A DNA stretch of 64,000 nt from Moorella thermoacetica. GTDB lineage: Bacteria > Bacillota > DSM-521 > Neomoorellales > Neomoorellaceae. This document shows positions 16,234 to 23,472 of the stretch, piece by piece. Within the stretch, counting starts at the first letter, position 1, and the number at the start of each line of letters is the position of its first letter. The position numbers were made by a program, and so were the translations under genes. A model generated the notes under the pieces. It was not told the DNA's origin and did not search any database. It worked only from the letters and a program-made list of their open reading frames with translations. Where the stretch lies: assembly GCF_001267405.1 (NCBI RefSeq), contig NZ_CP012369.1:1080001-1144000 (forward strand). Reading direction: 5' to 3'.

Positions 16234-17252
16234 GCCCCGGCACCTCCGTTCATTAACTGGCTTAAAGTATTGACACAGCGAGCGAAAGAGATGTATTCCG
16301 GGCAGACTTCTTCACAGCGGCCGCAGCCGACGCACATATTGATCCCAAACCGGCGGCGAAAGTCATCGATTTTATGCAAGACTTTGAAGCGCATGCGTTC
16401 GCCCCGGTCCTCACGTACTTTGTGGCCGCCAGCCATATCGGTAAAGCCGTCGATCTGACAACTCGCCCAGACCCGCCGGCGTTCCCCCCGTTCCGGGTTA
16501 TCCCGATAAAATATATCCTGGACGGAAAAGCAGCTACAGGTTGGGCAGGAGAGGGTGCAACGGCCGCAGGCGATACAGCGGGAGCTATATTCCCGCCAAA
16601 GTTCGTGTTGAAAAAGGCTGGTATCTACCCGGTCCGGCACTTTAACGGTCAGGGAATTCTCCTGCACCCAAACCGGTTCTACATCAGCCGGCTGGCCGTA
16701 GCGCTCCCCCAGGGAAAGCCACGGCTCGGCCAGGGCCTGGAGCAGGTAATAACTGCCTTCCGGGCGCAGGGCCGCCTGGTGGCCGGTAGCCCTGTTCGTG
16801 CCCATAGAGACACAGAAACAACCGGGGAAGCTCTCCTGGCATTCCATCAGTACAAAATGGGTATGCTGGCGCCGCCGGGCATAATAATTGTCCGCTGCGG
16901 GCCCGTTTTCCAGGAAGATTTTATCCAGACGGGTAACGGCGTTGAGGTCGCAGGCGCGGATAAAAACCACAGTTTCCAATATTTCTGAGGCTTTCAGGGC
17001 GGACTCGGTTATTTCCCCATCGGAGAAATAAAAGAGGCTCTCTTTAATCGGAAAGAATACTTCCTTGGGCGAGAAAGTTGTCCTGGCATCCCAAACCACA
17101 TCGGCCAGGCCCTTTACCGGGCCATAAGTAATTAGATCCGTACCGGCCAGGCGGCCTTTACCGGCGTAACGTACCGGCCCGAAAACCCGTCTGCTGGTAA
17201 CCAGTTCGTCCAGCAGGGCCGCTAACCCCGCCGGCGTTAATTTGTACCCCAT
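16230..17252 (-). CDS. asrA: Anaerobic sulfite reductase subunit A (4Fe-4S subunit)
   Basis: The 340-residue protein has two ferredoxin-like cysteine clusters near its C-terminus (CIACGRCTLSCPTC and CVGCGRCEEVCPEY) and an N-terminal domain like hydrogenase beta subunits. It is the electron-input subunit of the sulfite reductase. ATG at 17252 is preceded by GGGGAG. An FNR-type palindrome lies 84 nt upstream. A 75-bp copy of its 5' end, without a functional start, is found at 17546-17620. Confidence 0.92.
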   Translation of the reverse strand: MGYKLTPAGLAALLDELVTSRRVFGPVRYAGKGRLAGTDLITYGPVKGLADVVWDARTTFSPKEVFFPIKESLFYFSDGEITESALKASEILETVVFIRACDLNAVTRLDKIFLENGPAADNYYARRRQHTHFVLMECQESFPGCFCVSMGTNRATGHQAALRPEGSYYLLQALAEPWLSLGERYGQPADVEPVWVQENSLTVKVPDRVDTSLFQHELWREYSSRCIACGRCTLSCPTCSCFSVQDIFYRDNPERGERRRVWASCQIDGFTDMAGGHKVREDRGERMRFKVLHKIDDFRRRFGINMCVGCGRCEEVCPEYISFARCVNTLSQLMNGGAGA

Positions 17253-17335
17253 GTCTCACTCCCCCGAAAATATGGTGCTGTTTGAGCTGATTTTGTTCTG
17301 TTCCCATTGTAATCCAGAAGGTACCCATATAAAAA

Positions 17336-17347
17336 TGATGTATATCA
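17336..17347 (-). promoter_or_regulatory. FNR/CRP-family binding site upstream of asrA
   Basis: The palindrome TGAT-GTAT-ATCA matches the core of FNR-type sites (TTGAT-N4-ATCAA). Its distance from the asrA start would suit activation of asrABC by an anaerobic or redox regulator. The regulator is not encoded in the window. Confidence 0.55.
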
Positions 17348-17424
17348 CAAATCGTAAAAATAATCCTTGCCCGGCCGGAACTCCTTAAGTAAAATCATGA
17401 AAAGAAAAACAGGAGAAACCGCCA

Positions 17425-17535
17425 ATGCCCGTTGATCACGACCGCCTGTTCAAGGAACTGCTGACCACACTTTTTCCGATCCCTGCAAGAGAAGTTGTCG
17501 GTAGAACTCCAACCCGAGGAGGTGCAAAGGGTCAG
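17425..17535 (+). pseudogene. Remnant resembling an Rpn/PD-(D/E)XK recombination-promoting nuclease
   Basis: An ATG after an AGGAGAAA ribosome site opens a frame (MPVDHDRLFKELLTT) typical of the N-terminus of Rpn-type nucleases. After about 20 codons the resemblance jumps to another frame whose residues (LSVELQPEEVQRV) look like a later part of the same protein. The fragment thus appears to be internally deleted and frameshifted. Family assignment is from memory of the motif and is moderate. Confidence 0.5.
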
Positions 17536-17545
17536 TGCATGCGGG

Positions 17546-17620
17546 TGGTAACCAGTTCATCCAGCAAGGCCGCCAACCCCGCAGGCGTTAATTTGTACCC
17601 CAGGTCTCACCTCCCCGAAA
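17546..17620 (-). repeat. Partial duplicate of the asrA 5' end
   Basis: These 75 bases match 17195-17269 (the asrA ribosome site, start and first codons) at 68 of 75 positions, in the same orientation. The start codon position has changed (CAT to CAG on the plus strand), so the copy cannot start translation. Together with the nuclease remnant it fills the 454-nt gap between asrA and fetB. Confidence 0.9.
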
Positions 17621-17706
17621 TGGGATGTGTGAGGTGGTAGTCCATATCACGGACGGCGATGGTGCCCTCTCCCCTGCTGACGAATGAGGTATCAAACTGG
17701 AAATCG

Positions 17707-18492
17707 TCAGCGCTGGGACGGCGGTTTCAGCTGGTGGTTGGGCGTAAAGTAATAGCGGTAGGCCAGCAGGGTGGCGGTAATGGTAGTCAGGGCCGTAGCG
17801 GCGGCAACCATATAAGTGACGACGACCTGGTACCTGACAGCTGCCGCCGGGCTGGCACCGGCAATGATCTGACCGCTCATCATTCCTGGCAACTGGACAA
17901 TACCCACCGTCATCATAGTGCTGATGGTCGGTAACATGGCCGCTCGCAGGGCCGAACGCAGGTAAGGCAGGACTGCCAGGTAGGCAGTCGCCCCCAGGGA
18001 CAGGGCCGCCTCGATCTCCTCCCGGTGGGCATTGATCTCCCCTGTTAAACGGTTGATGGCCAGGGCGGCACCGATCATGGCGTTGCCAACAATCATCCCG
18101 GCGATAGGAATAATATATTGGGGCTGATACCAGGGTTTTACCTTTAAAACAATGCCAATGACAATGGCCAGGGTTATAATCCCGCCCAGTGCTATGGCCA
18201 AGAGCATAATGACGAATAACTCGGGCCAGCGCTCCTGTTGCCGGTGAAAGGCGTTGGCGGCAGCCACCAGTAACATGATACCTAAAGCCAGGACGACCAG
18301 GTACCAGCGATCTAGGTTAAAAATCACCTGCAGCAGGTAACCGACGGCCGTTAGCTGGATAAATGTTCTGAGGGTGCCGATAAATAGATCTCTGTGAAGG
18401 TCCAGGCGCTGCCACAAAGAAACAGCCAGGGTGATCCCTACCAGCATCAGGGCCAGACCTATATCACCAAGGCCGATATTGATATACTGCAT
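17707..18492 (-). CDS. fetB: FetB-like (UPF0014) ABC transporter permease
   Basis: The 261-residue protein has about seven hydrophobic segments and the UPF0014 signatures: GTLRTFIQLTAVGYLL, IPIAGMIVGNAMIGAALAIN, EAALSLGATAYLAVLPYLRSA and VQLPGMMSGQIIAGASP. Known members (FetAB, YbbL/YbbM) export iron or affect metal resistance. The gene begins two bases after the end of the interrupted ATPase frame. With that partner truncated, the transporter may be non-functional unless the stop is read through. Confidence 0.88.
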   Translation of the reverse strand: MQYINIGLGDIGLALMLVGITLAVSLWQRLDLHRDLFIGTLRTFIQLTAVGYLLQVIFNLDRWYLVVLALGIMLLVAAANAFHRQQERWPELFVIMLLAIALGGIITLAIVIGIVLKVKPWYQPQYIIPIAGMIVGNAMIGAALAINRLTGEINAHREEIEAALSLGATAYLAVLPYLRSALRAAMLPTISTMMTVGIVQLPGMMSGQIIAGASPAAAVRYQVVVTYMVAAATALTTITATLLAYRYYFTPNHQLKPPSQR

Positions 18493-18494
18493 CC

Positions 18495-19274
18495 TTATCC
18501 CTCCAACTCCCCGGACAGGAAGAGCCTGCTGCGGGGGTCCCGCGGAGCAGTAAAAAACTGTTGGGCCGGAGCTGTTTCGACTATTTCGCCGCGATGCATA
18601 AAAAGGACTTCGTCGGCAATTTAGCGGGCCTGGTCCAAGATGTGGGTAACCAAGATAATGGTTAGTCCTAAACGGGATTTCAGGTCGACCATCAGGTGCA
18701 GGATATTGGCCGCCGCCGTAGGGTCGAGGGCCGACGTCGGCTCATCGAGGAGCAGAACCTCCGGTTCGTTGGCAAGGGTACGGGCCAGGGAGACCCGCTG
18801 CTGCTGGCCGATGGAGAGGCTGTCCGCCCGGCGGTCCAGGAGTTCGGTACCCAGGCCCACCATCAGGATTAATTCCCCGGCCCTATCCCGGGACAGCGGT
18901 ATGCCCCGCAGGCGAGGGCCATAGCTGATATTCTCCAGCACCGTGCCGGGAAAGAGGGTTGGTAGCTGCCGGACCATCCCAACCCTCCGGCGCAGGGTAA
19001 ATATATTGAGGCTCTGCAAGTCCTGGCCGTCAAGGGTAATCCTGCCGGCAGCCGGGTCCTCCAAACGGTTTAGAAGCCTGAGGAGGCTGGATTTACCGGA
19101 ACCTGAGGGCCCGAGAACGGCGGTGATTTTCTCTTTAAGAAAGAAAGTAGTTATCTTGTTCAGGATAATGGTGGTCGTTACCTCACCGGCGGCATTATGG
19201 CCGGGACGCTTCAGGGTTACATCCTCTAGCTCAAATTTTGCTTCACCCATTATATACTCCCCTCCACGGGGCAA
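18495..19274 (-). pseudogene. fetA: FetA-like ABC transporter ATP-binding protein, interrupted by an in-frame TAA
   Basis: The frame encodes Walker A GPSGSGKSS, signature SIGQQQRVSLA, Walker B LLLDEPTSALD and the H-loop VTHILDQAR. A TAA at 18623-18621 then stops it after 217 codons. The same frame continues for 41 sense codons (IADEVLFMHRGEIVE onward) to a stop three bases before fetB, exactly the C-terminus expected for the family. A single base change (CAA or AAA to TAA) explains it. The truncated protein keeps all nucleotide-binding motifs and may retain partial function. Confidence 0.85.
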
Positions 19275-19315
19275 AGTTCTCCTTTAAAAGAAAGTTTATG
19301 CCAAATCATATGATT

Positions 19316-19378
19316 ATTGGTTGGCTTTCTGGGGACTGGGATGGCTCCAGGCTTCGGTGGTTCTCAGCTAGCAAACTT
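19316..19378 (-). promoter_or_regulatory. Leader element shared with feoA (copy upstream of fetA)
   Basis: On the minus strand this stretch shares AGTTTGCTAGCT, a following ACC, a CCCC-A-rich segment with AAGCC, and AAC-AATAAT with 30533-30599 upstream of feoA. The order and near-identical lengths (63 and 67 nt) are kept. Upstream of it is a strong hairpin (AGCCCC/GGGGGCT) and a TGCC/GGCA stem. Both copies end about 40-50 nt before an iron-transport gene, so a metal- or metabolite-responsive leader RNA is inferred. I cannot assign it to a known class. Confidence 0.5.
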
Positions 19379-19510
19379 TAGACTCAGTTGCTTTTAGCGG
19401 CGGGGGTGGCTTGGCTTTATCTTTGCCTGTTCGTGGCAGAGACGTCAGCCCCCATGAGGGGCTCCCCCACCAATCATAACTACAGTTCAGGAGGTCTTTC
19501 GCCCCGGGGT

Positions 19511-19547
19511 AAAATAAAAACCCCTTCCCGGATTTTAAGAAGAGGTT
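19511..19547 (-). terminator. Terminator of the SAM-I riboswitch
   Basis: On the minus strand AACCTCTTC pairs with GAAGGGGTT and is followed by TTTATTTT, directly after the aptamer; this is the expected transcription-off expression platform. Confidence 0.85.
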
Positions 19548-19560
19548 GGACAAGAGTCAA

Positions 19561-19660
19561 CTTATCTTCCAGGAGGTTTCCTGCGGCACTTGGCACCTTC
19601 CGGCTAAATAGCGGGGTTGCCGGGTTTCATCGGGGCCCTCCCTCCACCTCTCGCGATAAG
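19561..19660 (-). ncRNA. SAM-I (S-box) riboswitch
   Basis: The minus strand shows the complete S-box core. It opens CTTATC..GAGAGGTGGAGGGA, has GGCCCCGATGAAACCCGGCAACC with the diagnostic kink-turn/ligand bases, then GGAAGGTGCCAA and the closing GATAAG of P1. It binds S-adenosylmethionine and would terminate transcription when SAM is plentiful. The next gene downstream is the fetA-like frame, about 240 nt past the terminator, an unusual target for an S-box. Confidence 0.95.
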
Positions 19661-19691
19661 CCGTGGGATGTTTTGCAGTTTTGTTAATAAA

Positions 19692-19721
19692 TTAATACCA
19701 CTACCTGGGTGATGGTGTCAA
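19692..19721 (-). promoter_or_regulatory. Promoter of the SAM riboswitch transcript
   Basis: On the minus strand TTGACA (19721-19716) and TATTAA (19697-19692) are 18 nt apart, about 30 nt upstream of the aptamer. Confidence 0.75.
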
Positions 19722-19776
19722 GATACCTTCGGCGTAAGTTATCCCTCCATCTCACGCTGAAGGGGCCGGGAGCCTT

Positions 19777-19878
19777 TCACCTGCCTGCCATAAGCTGGAG
19801 GGTAGACGTTAGCTTCATATATGTGGTACTATCCAAGACGTCGGTATAGAGTGCTCCCAAGGCATATTCGATTGCCAA
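19777..19878 (-). CDS. Candidate small protein, 33 residues
   Basis: A TTG codon preceded by GGAGG at 7-nt spacing opens a 33-codon frame (AIEYALGALYTDVLDSTTYM and on, ending LMAGR). It lies just downstream of the ABC permease gene on the same strand and before the riboswitch promoter. No family is recognised; support is only the ribosome site and protein-like composition. Confidence 0.3.
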   Translation of the reverse strand: MAIEYALGALYTDVLDSTTYMKLTSTLQLMAGR

Positions 19879-19914
19879 GTTCCTGCCTCCGGGTGTCTTT
19901 ATGCTGGGGCGTTA

Positions 19915-20730
19915 TTACAGCTCCACCCGGCGGTTATAAAAAAGCACCGTGGCTATGAAAAGAAGGCCGGTTACCAGCAGCAGGGCCACCGTTCCAGCGT
20001 AAATAGATATATCACCGGAACTGGTAGAATATATACTCAGGTCGCGGAAGTTAAGGGGCAGGCGGATATTGGTAGCCGGCCAGGGCAGGTAATTCAAAAC
20101 TTTTGCCAGCCAGGTAGCCAGCTTGCCAGACACGTACATACCAACCAGGAAAAAGGTTCCTGTCACCCATCCGGAGAATCTCCGCACCGACTGGCCCAGT
20201 AGAGTGCCCAGAAAGGCGAGGAGAACAAAGTTGACCAGTTCAAGTACTCCGTTGACGGCGATTATGGCCAGGATAAGGCGATATTGCCAGATAAGCCGCC
20301 AGATCTCATTATTTATCATAACAAAATCAGCGTTTAAAACTGTTGCCTTAAATAAAGCGCCTGTGGCCAGGAGAGCTGCCAGGCTTAAGAGAATAAACTG
20401 GGTGAGTACCGCCAGGAGCTTGGCCAGGACAACCTGTTGCCCGTTCACCGGCAGGGAGAACAGCAGGTAAACGGTATTGTTCTTCCACTCATCTCCCCAG
20501 ATTTTGAAGGACTCTATAAGGGGCAAAAATCCAGTTATTACAAGCATCATTAAACTGAAAACCAGATGGGTGCCTGGAGGCCAGGTCGCCGTGCTGGCTT
20601 TGTAATACAGGAAAAGATTCCAGAGGAGGATAAGCCCCAGCACCACCATACTCTCCAGGCGCAAATCCCGCAGTTCCTTGCGGTAAAGGCGGCCCAGCTT
20701 CTGCCAGCCGCTGATTTTAGTCGTTGTCAT
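19915..20730 (-). CDS. ABC-2 family transporter permease
   Basis: The 271-residue protein has six predicted membrane segments and begins with a cytoplasmic YRKELRDLR helix, as in ABC-2 exporters. It overlaps the ATPase gene by 14 nt, so the two are translationally coupled. It is the last gene of the GntR-ATPase-permease operon. Substrate unknown. Confidence 0.85.
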   Translation of the reverse strand: MTTTKISGWQKLGRLYRKELRDLRLESMVVLGLILLWNLFLYYKASTATWPPGTHLVFSLMMLVITGFLPLIESFKIWGDEWKNNTVYLLFSLPVNGQQVVLAKLLAVLTQFILLSLAALLATGALFKATVLNADFVMINNEIWRLIWQYRLILAIIAVNGVLELVNFVLLAFLGTLLGQSVRRFSGWVTGTFFLVGMYVSGKLATWLAKVLNYLPWPATNIRLPLNFRDLSIYSTSSGDISIYAGTVALLLVTGLLFIATVLFYNRRVEL

Positions 20731-21418
20731 GGCGGAAAACCTCCTTCATAATGGCCACCAGGGACCGGCCTTCCCGCTGGCGCAAATTTTCGGCCGTACC
20801 GGCCAGCTTAACTCGCCCCCGGTCTATGAAAACCACATCCTCCACCAGCCCTTCAACCTCCGGGATCTCGTGGGTGGAAAGGATGATGGTCTGCTCGCCG
20901 GCACTGTAGTCCTTGACGATGGTGCGGATGATTGCATCACGGGTCAAAATATCGATGCCCGAGAGGGGTTCATCCAGGAGAACATACCTGGCGCGCCGGG
21001 AAAAGGTCAGGAGCAATTTCACCTTGGCCCGCATTCCCTTGGAAATTTTGCTGATCACCATCGACGGTTCCAGTTGCAAGAAAGATAACAGGTCCCGGTA
21101 TTTGCCCTCGTCCCAGTCTTCATAGAAACCGGCAAAGAAACTGGCAGCTTCATTAATGGTCATCCAGGGGTACAGGTAATCAATTTCCGGCAGATAAGCT
21201 ATCATGCTTTTAGTTGTCATACCCGGTGCCCGTCCGTCAATGAGGACCCGGCCGGCGTTCGGACGGTTGAGGCCGGCAATCATCTTCAGGCAGGTCGATT
21301 TGCCGGCGCCGTTGGGCCCGAAGAGACCGGTGATCTTGCCGTCGGCAATCTCCAGGGTGAATTCATCCAGGGCCCTGGTGGAGCCGAAGGTTTTAGTTAC
21401 CCTTTCAAATGCAATCAT
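20717..21418 (-). CDS. ABC transporter ATP-binding protein
   Basis: The 233-residue protein has Walker A GPNGAGKST (residues about 34-42), signature SKGMRAKV, Walker B YVLLDEPLSG and H-loop STHEI. It pairs with the downstream ABC-2 permease. Its start overlaps the GntR stop by four bases. Confidence 0.9.
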   Translation of the reverse strand: MIAFERVTKTFGSTRALDEFTLEIADGKITGLFGPNGAGKSTCLKMIAGLNRPNAGRVLIDGRAPGMTTKSMIAYLPEIDYLYPWMTINEAASFFAGFYEDWDEGKYRDLLSFLQLEPSMVISKISKGMRAKVKLLLTFSRRARYVLLDEPLSGIDILTRDAIIRTIVKDYSAGEQTIILSTHEIPEVEGLVEDVVFIDRGRVKLAGTAENLRQREGRSLVAIMKEVFRHDND

Positions 21419-21789
21419 CTTTTGCCCTCCTCTTCCTGGTCCAACGCCTGGTGCACCAGGCTGAGAATCTCCCCGGCATTTAAACCCAGAGAGCGCATTT
21501 CGGCGATAAAGTGGTTAAGGATGCCACCGGCCAGTTCGGCCTTGATCTCCGGCAGCAGCCCGGGCCGGTTGGATATAAATGTTCCTTGGCCGCGGAGGGT
21601 TTCCAGGAGGCCCATAGCCTCCATCTCCCGGTAGGCCCGCTGGACGGTGTTGGGATTGACCTGCAGTTCCTCGGCCATTTCCCGCTGGGAGGGGAGCTTT
21701 TGGCCGGGCTGGAGCTCGCCCCGGGCTAACTGTTTCTTAATGGCTGCAATAATCTGCAGGTAAATGGGACGGGAATTGTCAAATTCCAT
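21415..21789 (-). CDS. GntR-family regulator (YtrA subfamily)
   Basis: The 124-residue protein has the winged helix (PIYLQIIAAIKKQLARGELQ, then PGQKLPSQREMAEELQVNPN) and a short tail. The start at 21789 is chosen because GAGGAGG precedes it; an upstream start at 21828 would fall inside the operator. It very likely represses its own operon through the tandem palindromes just upstream. Confidence 0.9.
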   Translation of the reverse strand: MEFDNSRPIYLQIIAAIKKQLARGELQPGQKLPSQREMAEELQVNPNTVQRAYREMEAMGLLETLRGQGTFISNRPGLLPEIKAELAGGILNHFIAEMRSLGLNAGEILSLVHQALDQEEEGKR

Positions 21790-21818
21790 CGGCCTCCTCA
21801 CCTTTCGATATAGATAGC

Positions 21819-21848
21819 AATAGTGCACTATTGCAATAGTGCACTATT
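21819..21848 (-). promoter_or_regulatory. Tandem GntR operator
   Basis: Two perfect copies of the 14-bp palindrome AATAGTGCACTATT are separated by GC, lying directly downstream of the -10 element. Confidence 0.85.
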
Positions 21849-21877
21849 ATTCTAACCCAGATCGGGAAAGGCGTCAA
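21849..21877 (-). promoter_or_regulatory. Promoter of the GntR-ATPase-permease operon
   Basis: On the minus strand TTGACG (21877-21872) and TAGAAT (21854-21849) are 17 nt apart; the operator begins at the next base. Confidence 0.75.
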
Positions 21878-21906
21878 GGTTAAATAACCTAAAGGGACAA
21901 AAAACA

Positions 21907-21935
21907 CCCCTCCCGTGGTAATACTCCGGAAGGGG
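21907..21935 (-). terminator. Terminator of the methyltransferase gene
   Basis: On the minus strand CCCCTTCC and GGGAGGGG form the stem, followed by TGTTTTTTG, about 35 nt after the stop codon. Confidence 0.7.
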
Positions 21936-21968
21936 CAATACTTTGATAATCATCTTTGGCTGGCCTCT

Positions 21969-22661
21969 TTAGTCTTTATAACTCACAGCGGTGATAAAGC
22001 CACCATTGGTACGACCCTCACGGGCGGCGGCAGCCTCGATGGCCAGGGCTTCATCGACTTTGGTGCCGTCGAAGTCAGGGCCAAAGAAGAGGACGGCTTT
22101 ACCCTGGACGTTTTTACCGGGCATGGCGGCCAGAAGTTCGTCCAGGGTGTAGAATCTGGCGTACCGGAAGAGACAATCCGGCTCCCGGGCTGCCCGGGCC
22201 TCATAATGGCGGCTCCAGAGGCTGTTGCCGCCGATGAGGCCGATGACCATCCTCCCCCCGGGCTTCAACACGCGGTAACTCTCTTCCAGGACGGCCTTTA
22301 AATCCGGGGCAAACTCCAGGGCCGTAACCGATACTATCTTGTCAAAGGTATTATCGCCAAAGGGCAAATTCATGGCGTCGGCATGGAGAAACTCAATCGC
22401 CAGGCCAGCGTCGGCCGCCTTTTTCCTGGCTTTGGCCAGCATGGGATCAGATATGTCGATACCCGTCACCTTTACGCCCCTGCGGGCCAGTTCCAGGGAG
22501 AAGTTACCGGTACCACAGCCGACGTCTAGGATATGTTCTCCGGCATGGGGGTCCAGGTAAGCATAGATAGGCTCCTTTTCCACCCGGTCGACCAGGGCTC
22601 CCAGGGGACGCGTATACCAGTCGTCGTAATCCCCGGCTTTACGATCAAAGATTTCAGCCAT
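21969..22661 (-). CDS. Class I SAM-dependent methyltransferase
   Basis: The 230-residue protein has the glycine-rich SAM-binding motif LDVGCGTGNFSLEL (about residues 44-57), the acidic GIDISDPML and the post-I motif FLHADAMNLPFGDNTFDKIVS, as in UbiE/Methyltransf_11 proteins. The substrate cannot be told. ATG at 22661 is preferred over an upstream in-frame TTG because AAAGGGG is nine bases away. Confidence 0.88.
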   Translation of the reverse strand: MAEIFDRKAGDYDDWYTRPLGALVDRVEKEPIYAYLDPHAGEHILDVGCGTGNFSLELARRGVKVTGIDISDPMLAKARKKAADAGLAIEFLHADAMNLPFGDNTFDKIVSVTALEFAPDLKAVLEESYRVLKPGGRMVIGLIGGNSLWSRHYEARAAREPDCLFRYARFYTLDELLAAMPGKNVQGKAVLFFGPDFDGTKVDEALAIEAAAAREGRTNGGFITAVSYKD

Positions 22662-22728
22662 AGTTGCCAACCCCTTTCAGGGAAAAGTTTTACCGGCGCC
22701 TTTTACCTCTGGTATACCATATTCGCCC

Positions 22729-22938
22729 TCAACGGCTTTTTTCCTCTTCCCTGGCAAGTAACTGGCGCCATTCAGCCAGTTCTTTTTCCAGGCGTTTAAT
22801 AGTGGCCTCGTATTCCCTCGCGACATGACCCGGTACATGACGGCCCGTCTGACCGAGGACGAAGTTTTTTTCTTCGATTATTTCAGCAAGTTGATCGTTT
22901 AATCTCCGGATGTTTGCTTCAATCTCAGTTCTATCCAC
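22729..22938 (-). CDS. Small coiled-coil protein of unknown function
   Basis: The 69-residue, highly charged protein is helical nearly throughout, with heptad-like stretches (RRLNDQLAEIIEEKN and TIKRLEKELAEWRQLL). It starts with GTG at 22938 behind GGAGGGG. It precedes the methyltransferase gene by about 70 nt on the same strand and may be co-transcribed. No family recognised. Confidence 0.65.
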   Translation of the reverse strand: MDRTEIEANIRRLNDQLAEIIEEKNFVLGQTGRHVPGHVAREYEATIKRLEKELAEWRQLLAREEEKSR

Positions 22939-23031
22939 TTTTTCCCCTCCCGGAAAGCACTAAATTTCGATCCGCAGGTAGTGGCTAGTTTCTTTCCCAT
23001 GGTCAATTATACCATAATAGAAAATGAAAAA

Positions 23032-23047
23032 GGACCCTTGCGGGTCC
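23032..23047 (-). terminator. Terminator of the 23049-23375 gene
   Basis: GGACCC-GCAA-GGGTCC followed by TTTTTC on the minus strand, beginning right after the stop codon. Confidence 0.9.
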
Positions 23048-23048
23048 C

Positions 23049-23375
23049 TTAAGCTAATTCTTGCTGCACAATGACCTGGTCTTCTGCCAGCTGGGTCTTA
23101 TACTGTCCTTTATTAAACCCATGCTCCAGCAGCCACTGGGTCAGGTGCTTACCGCCAATTTCCCCTATTTTACCCTTGGCGGCCAGCCTTAACTTTAAAT
23201 TACTAGGGTCATCGCTCTTTCTTAATATCAGGCGCCGGCCATCCACGCCAATCATTACGTAATTGCAACCGCGTAGATGCTGAAAAGCAGCACCTCGCAG
23301 ACGAATACCATTACTGGAAACGCTCAGATCGCCTCTGGCACTGCGATTGGGCCAACGAGCCCGGTAAATTTCCAT
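23049..23375 (-). CDS. Hypothetical protein
   Basis: The 108-residue basic protein is not recognised. It contains beta-rich segments (GDLSVSSNGIRLRG, NYVMIGVDGRRLILRK) and a helical C-terminal part (GGKHLTQWLLEHGF). The start at 23375 is chosen for its AGGGGG ribosome site; the frame is open further upstream. It is followed by a strong terminator, which supports it being expressed. Confidence 0.6.
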   Translation of the reverse strand: MEIYRARWPNRSARGDLSVSSNGIRLRGAAFQHLRGCNYVMIGVDGRRLILRKSDDPSNLKLRLAAKGKIGEIGGKHLTQWLLEHGFNKGQYKTQLAEDQVIVQQELA

Positions 23376-23472
23376 AACATCAAACCCCCTGTGGTTAATA
23401 TTAGGTTTGATGTTAGTATTACCCATAAAAGACTCTAAAATACCTGCTCCCATTACGACCTGGATCTAGATT

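Noticed and set aside
19316-19378. Assignment of the shared leader as an M-box, manganese, NiCo or cobalamin riboswitch
   Set aside because: I could not find the diagnostic core sequences of these classes; the assignment would be a guess.
19287-19914. OLE RNA or another large ornate RNA filling the gap
   Set aside because: The gap resolves into a SAM-I riboswitch with promoter and terminator plus the shared leader element; the usual OLE neighbour genes are absent.
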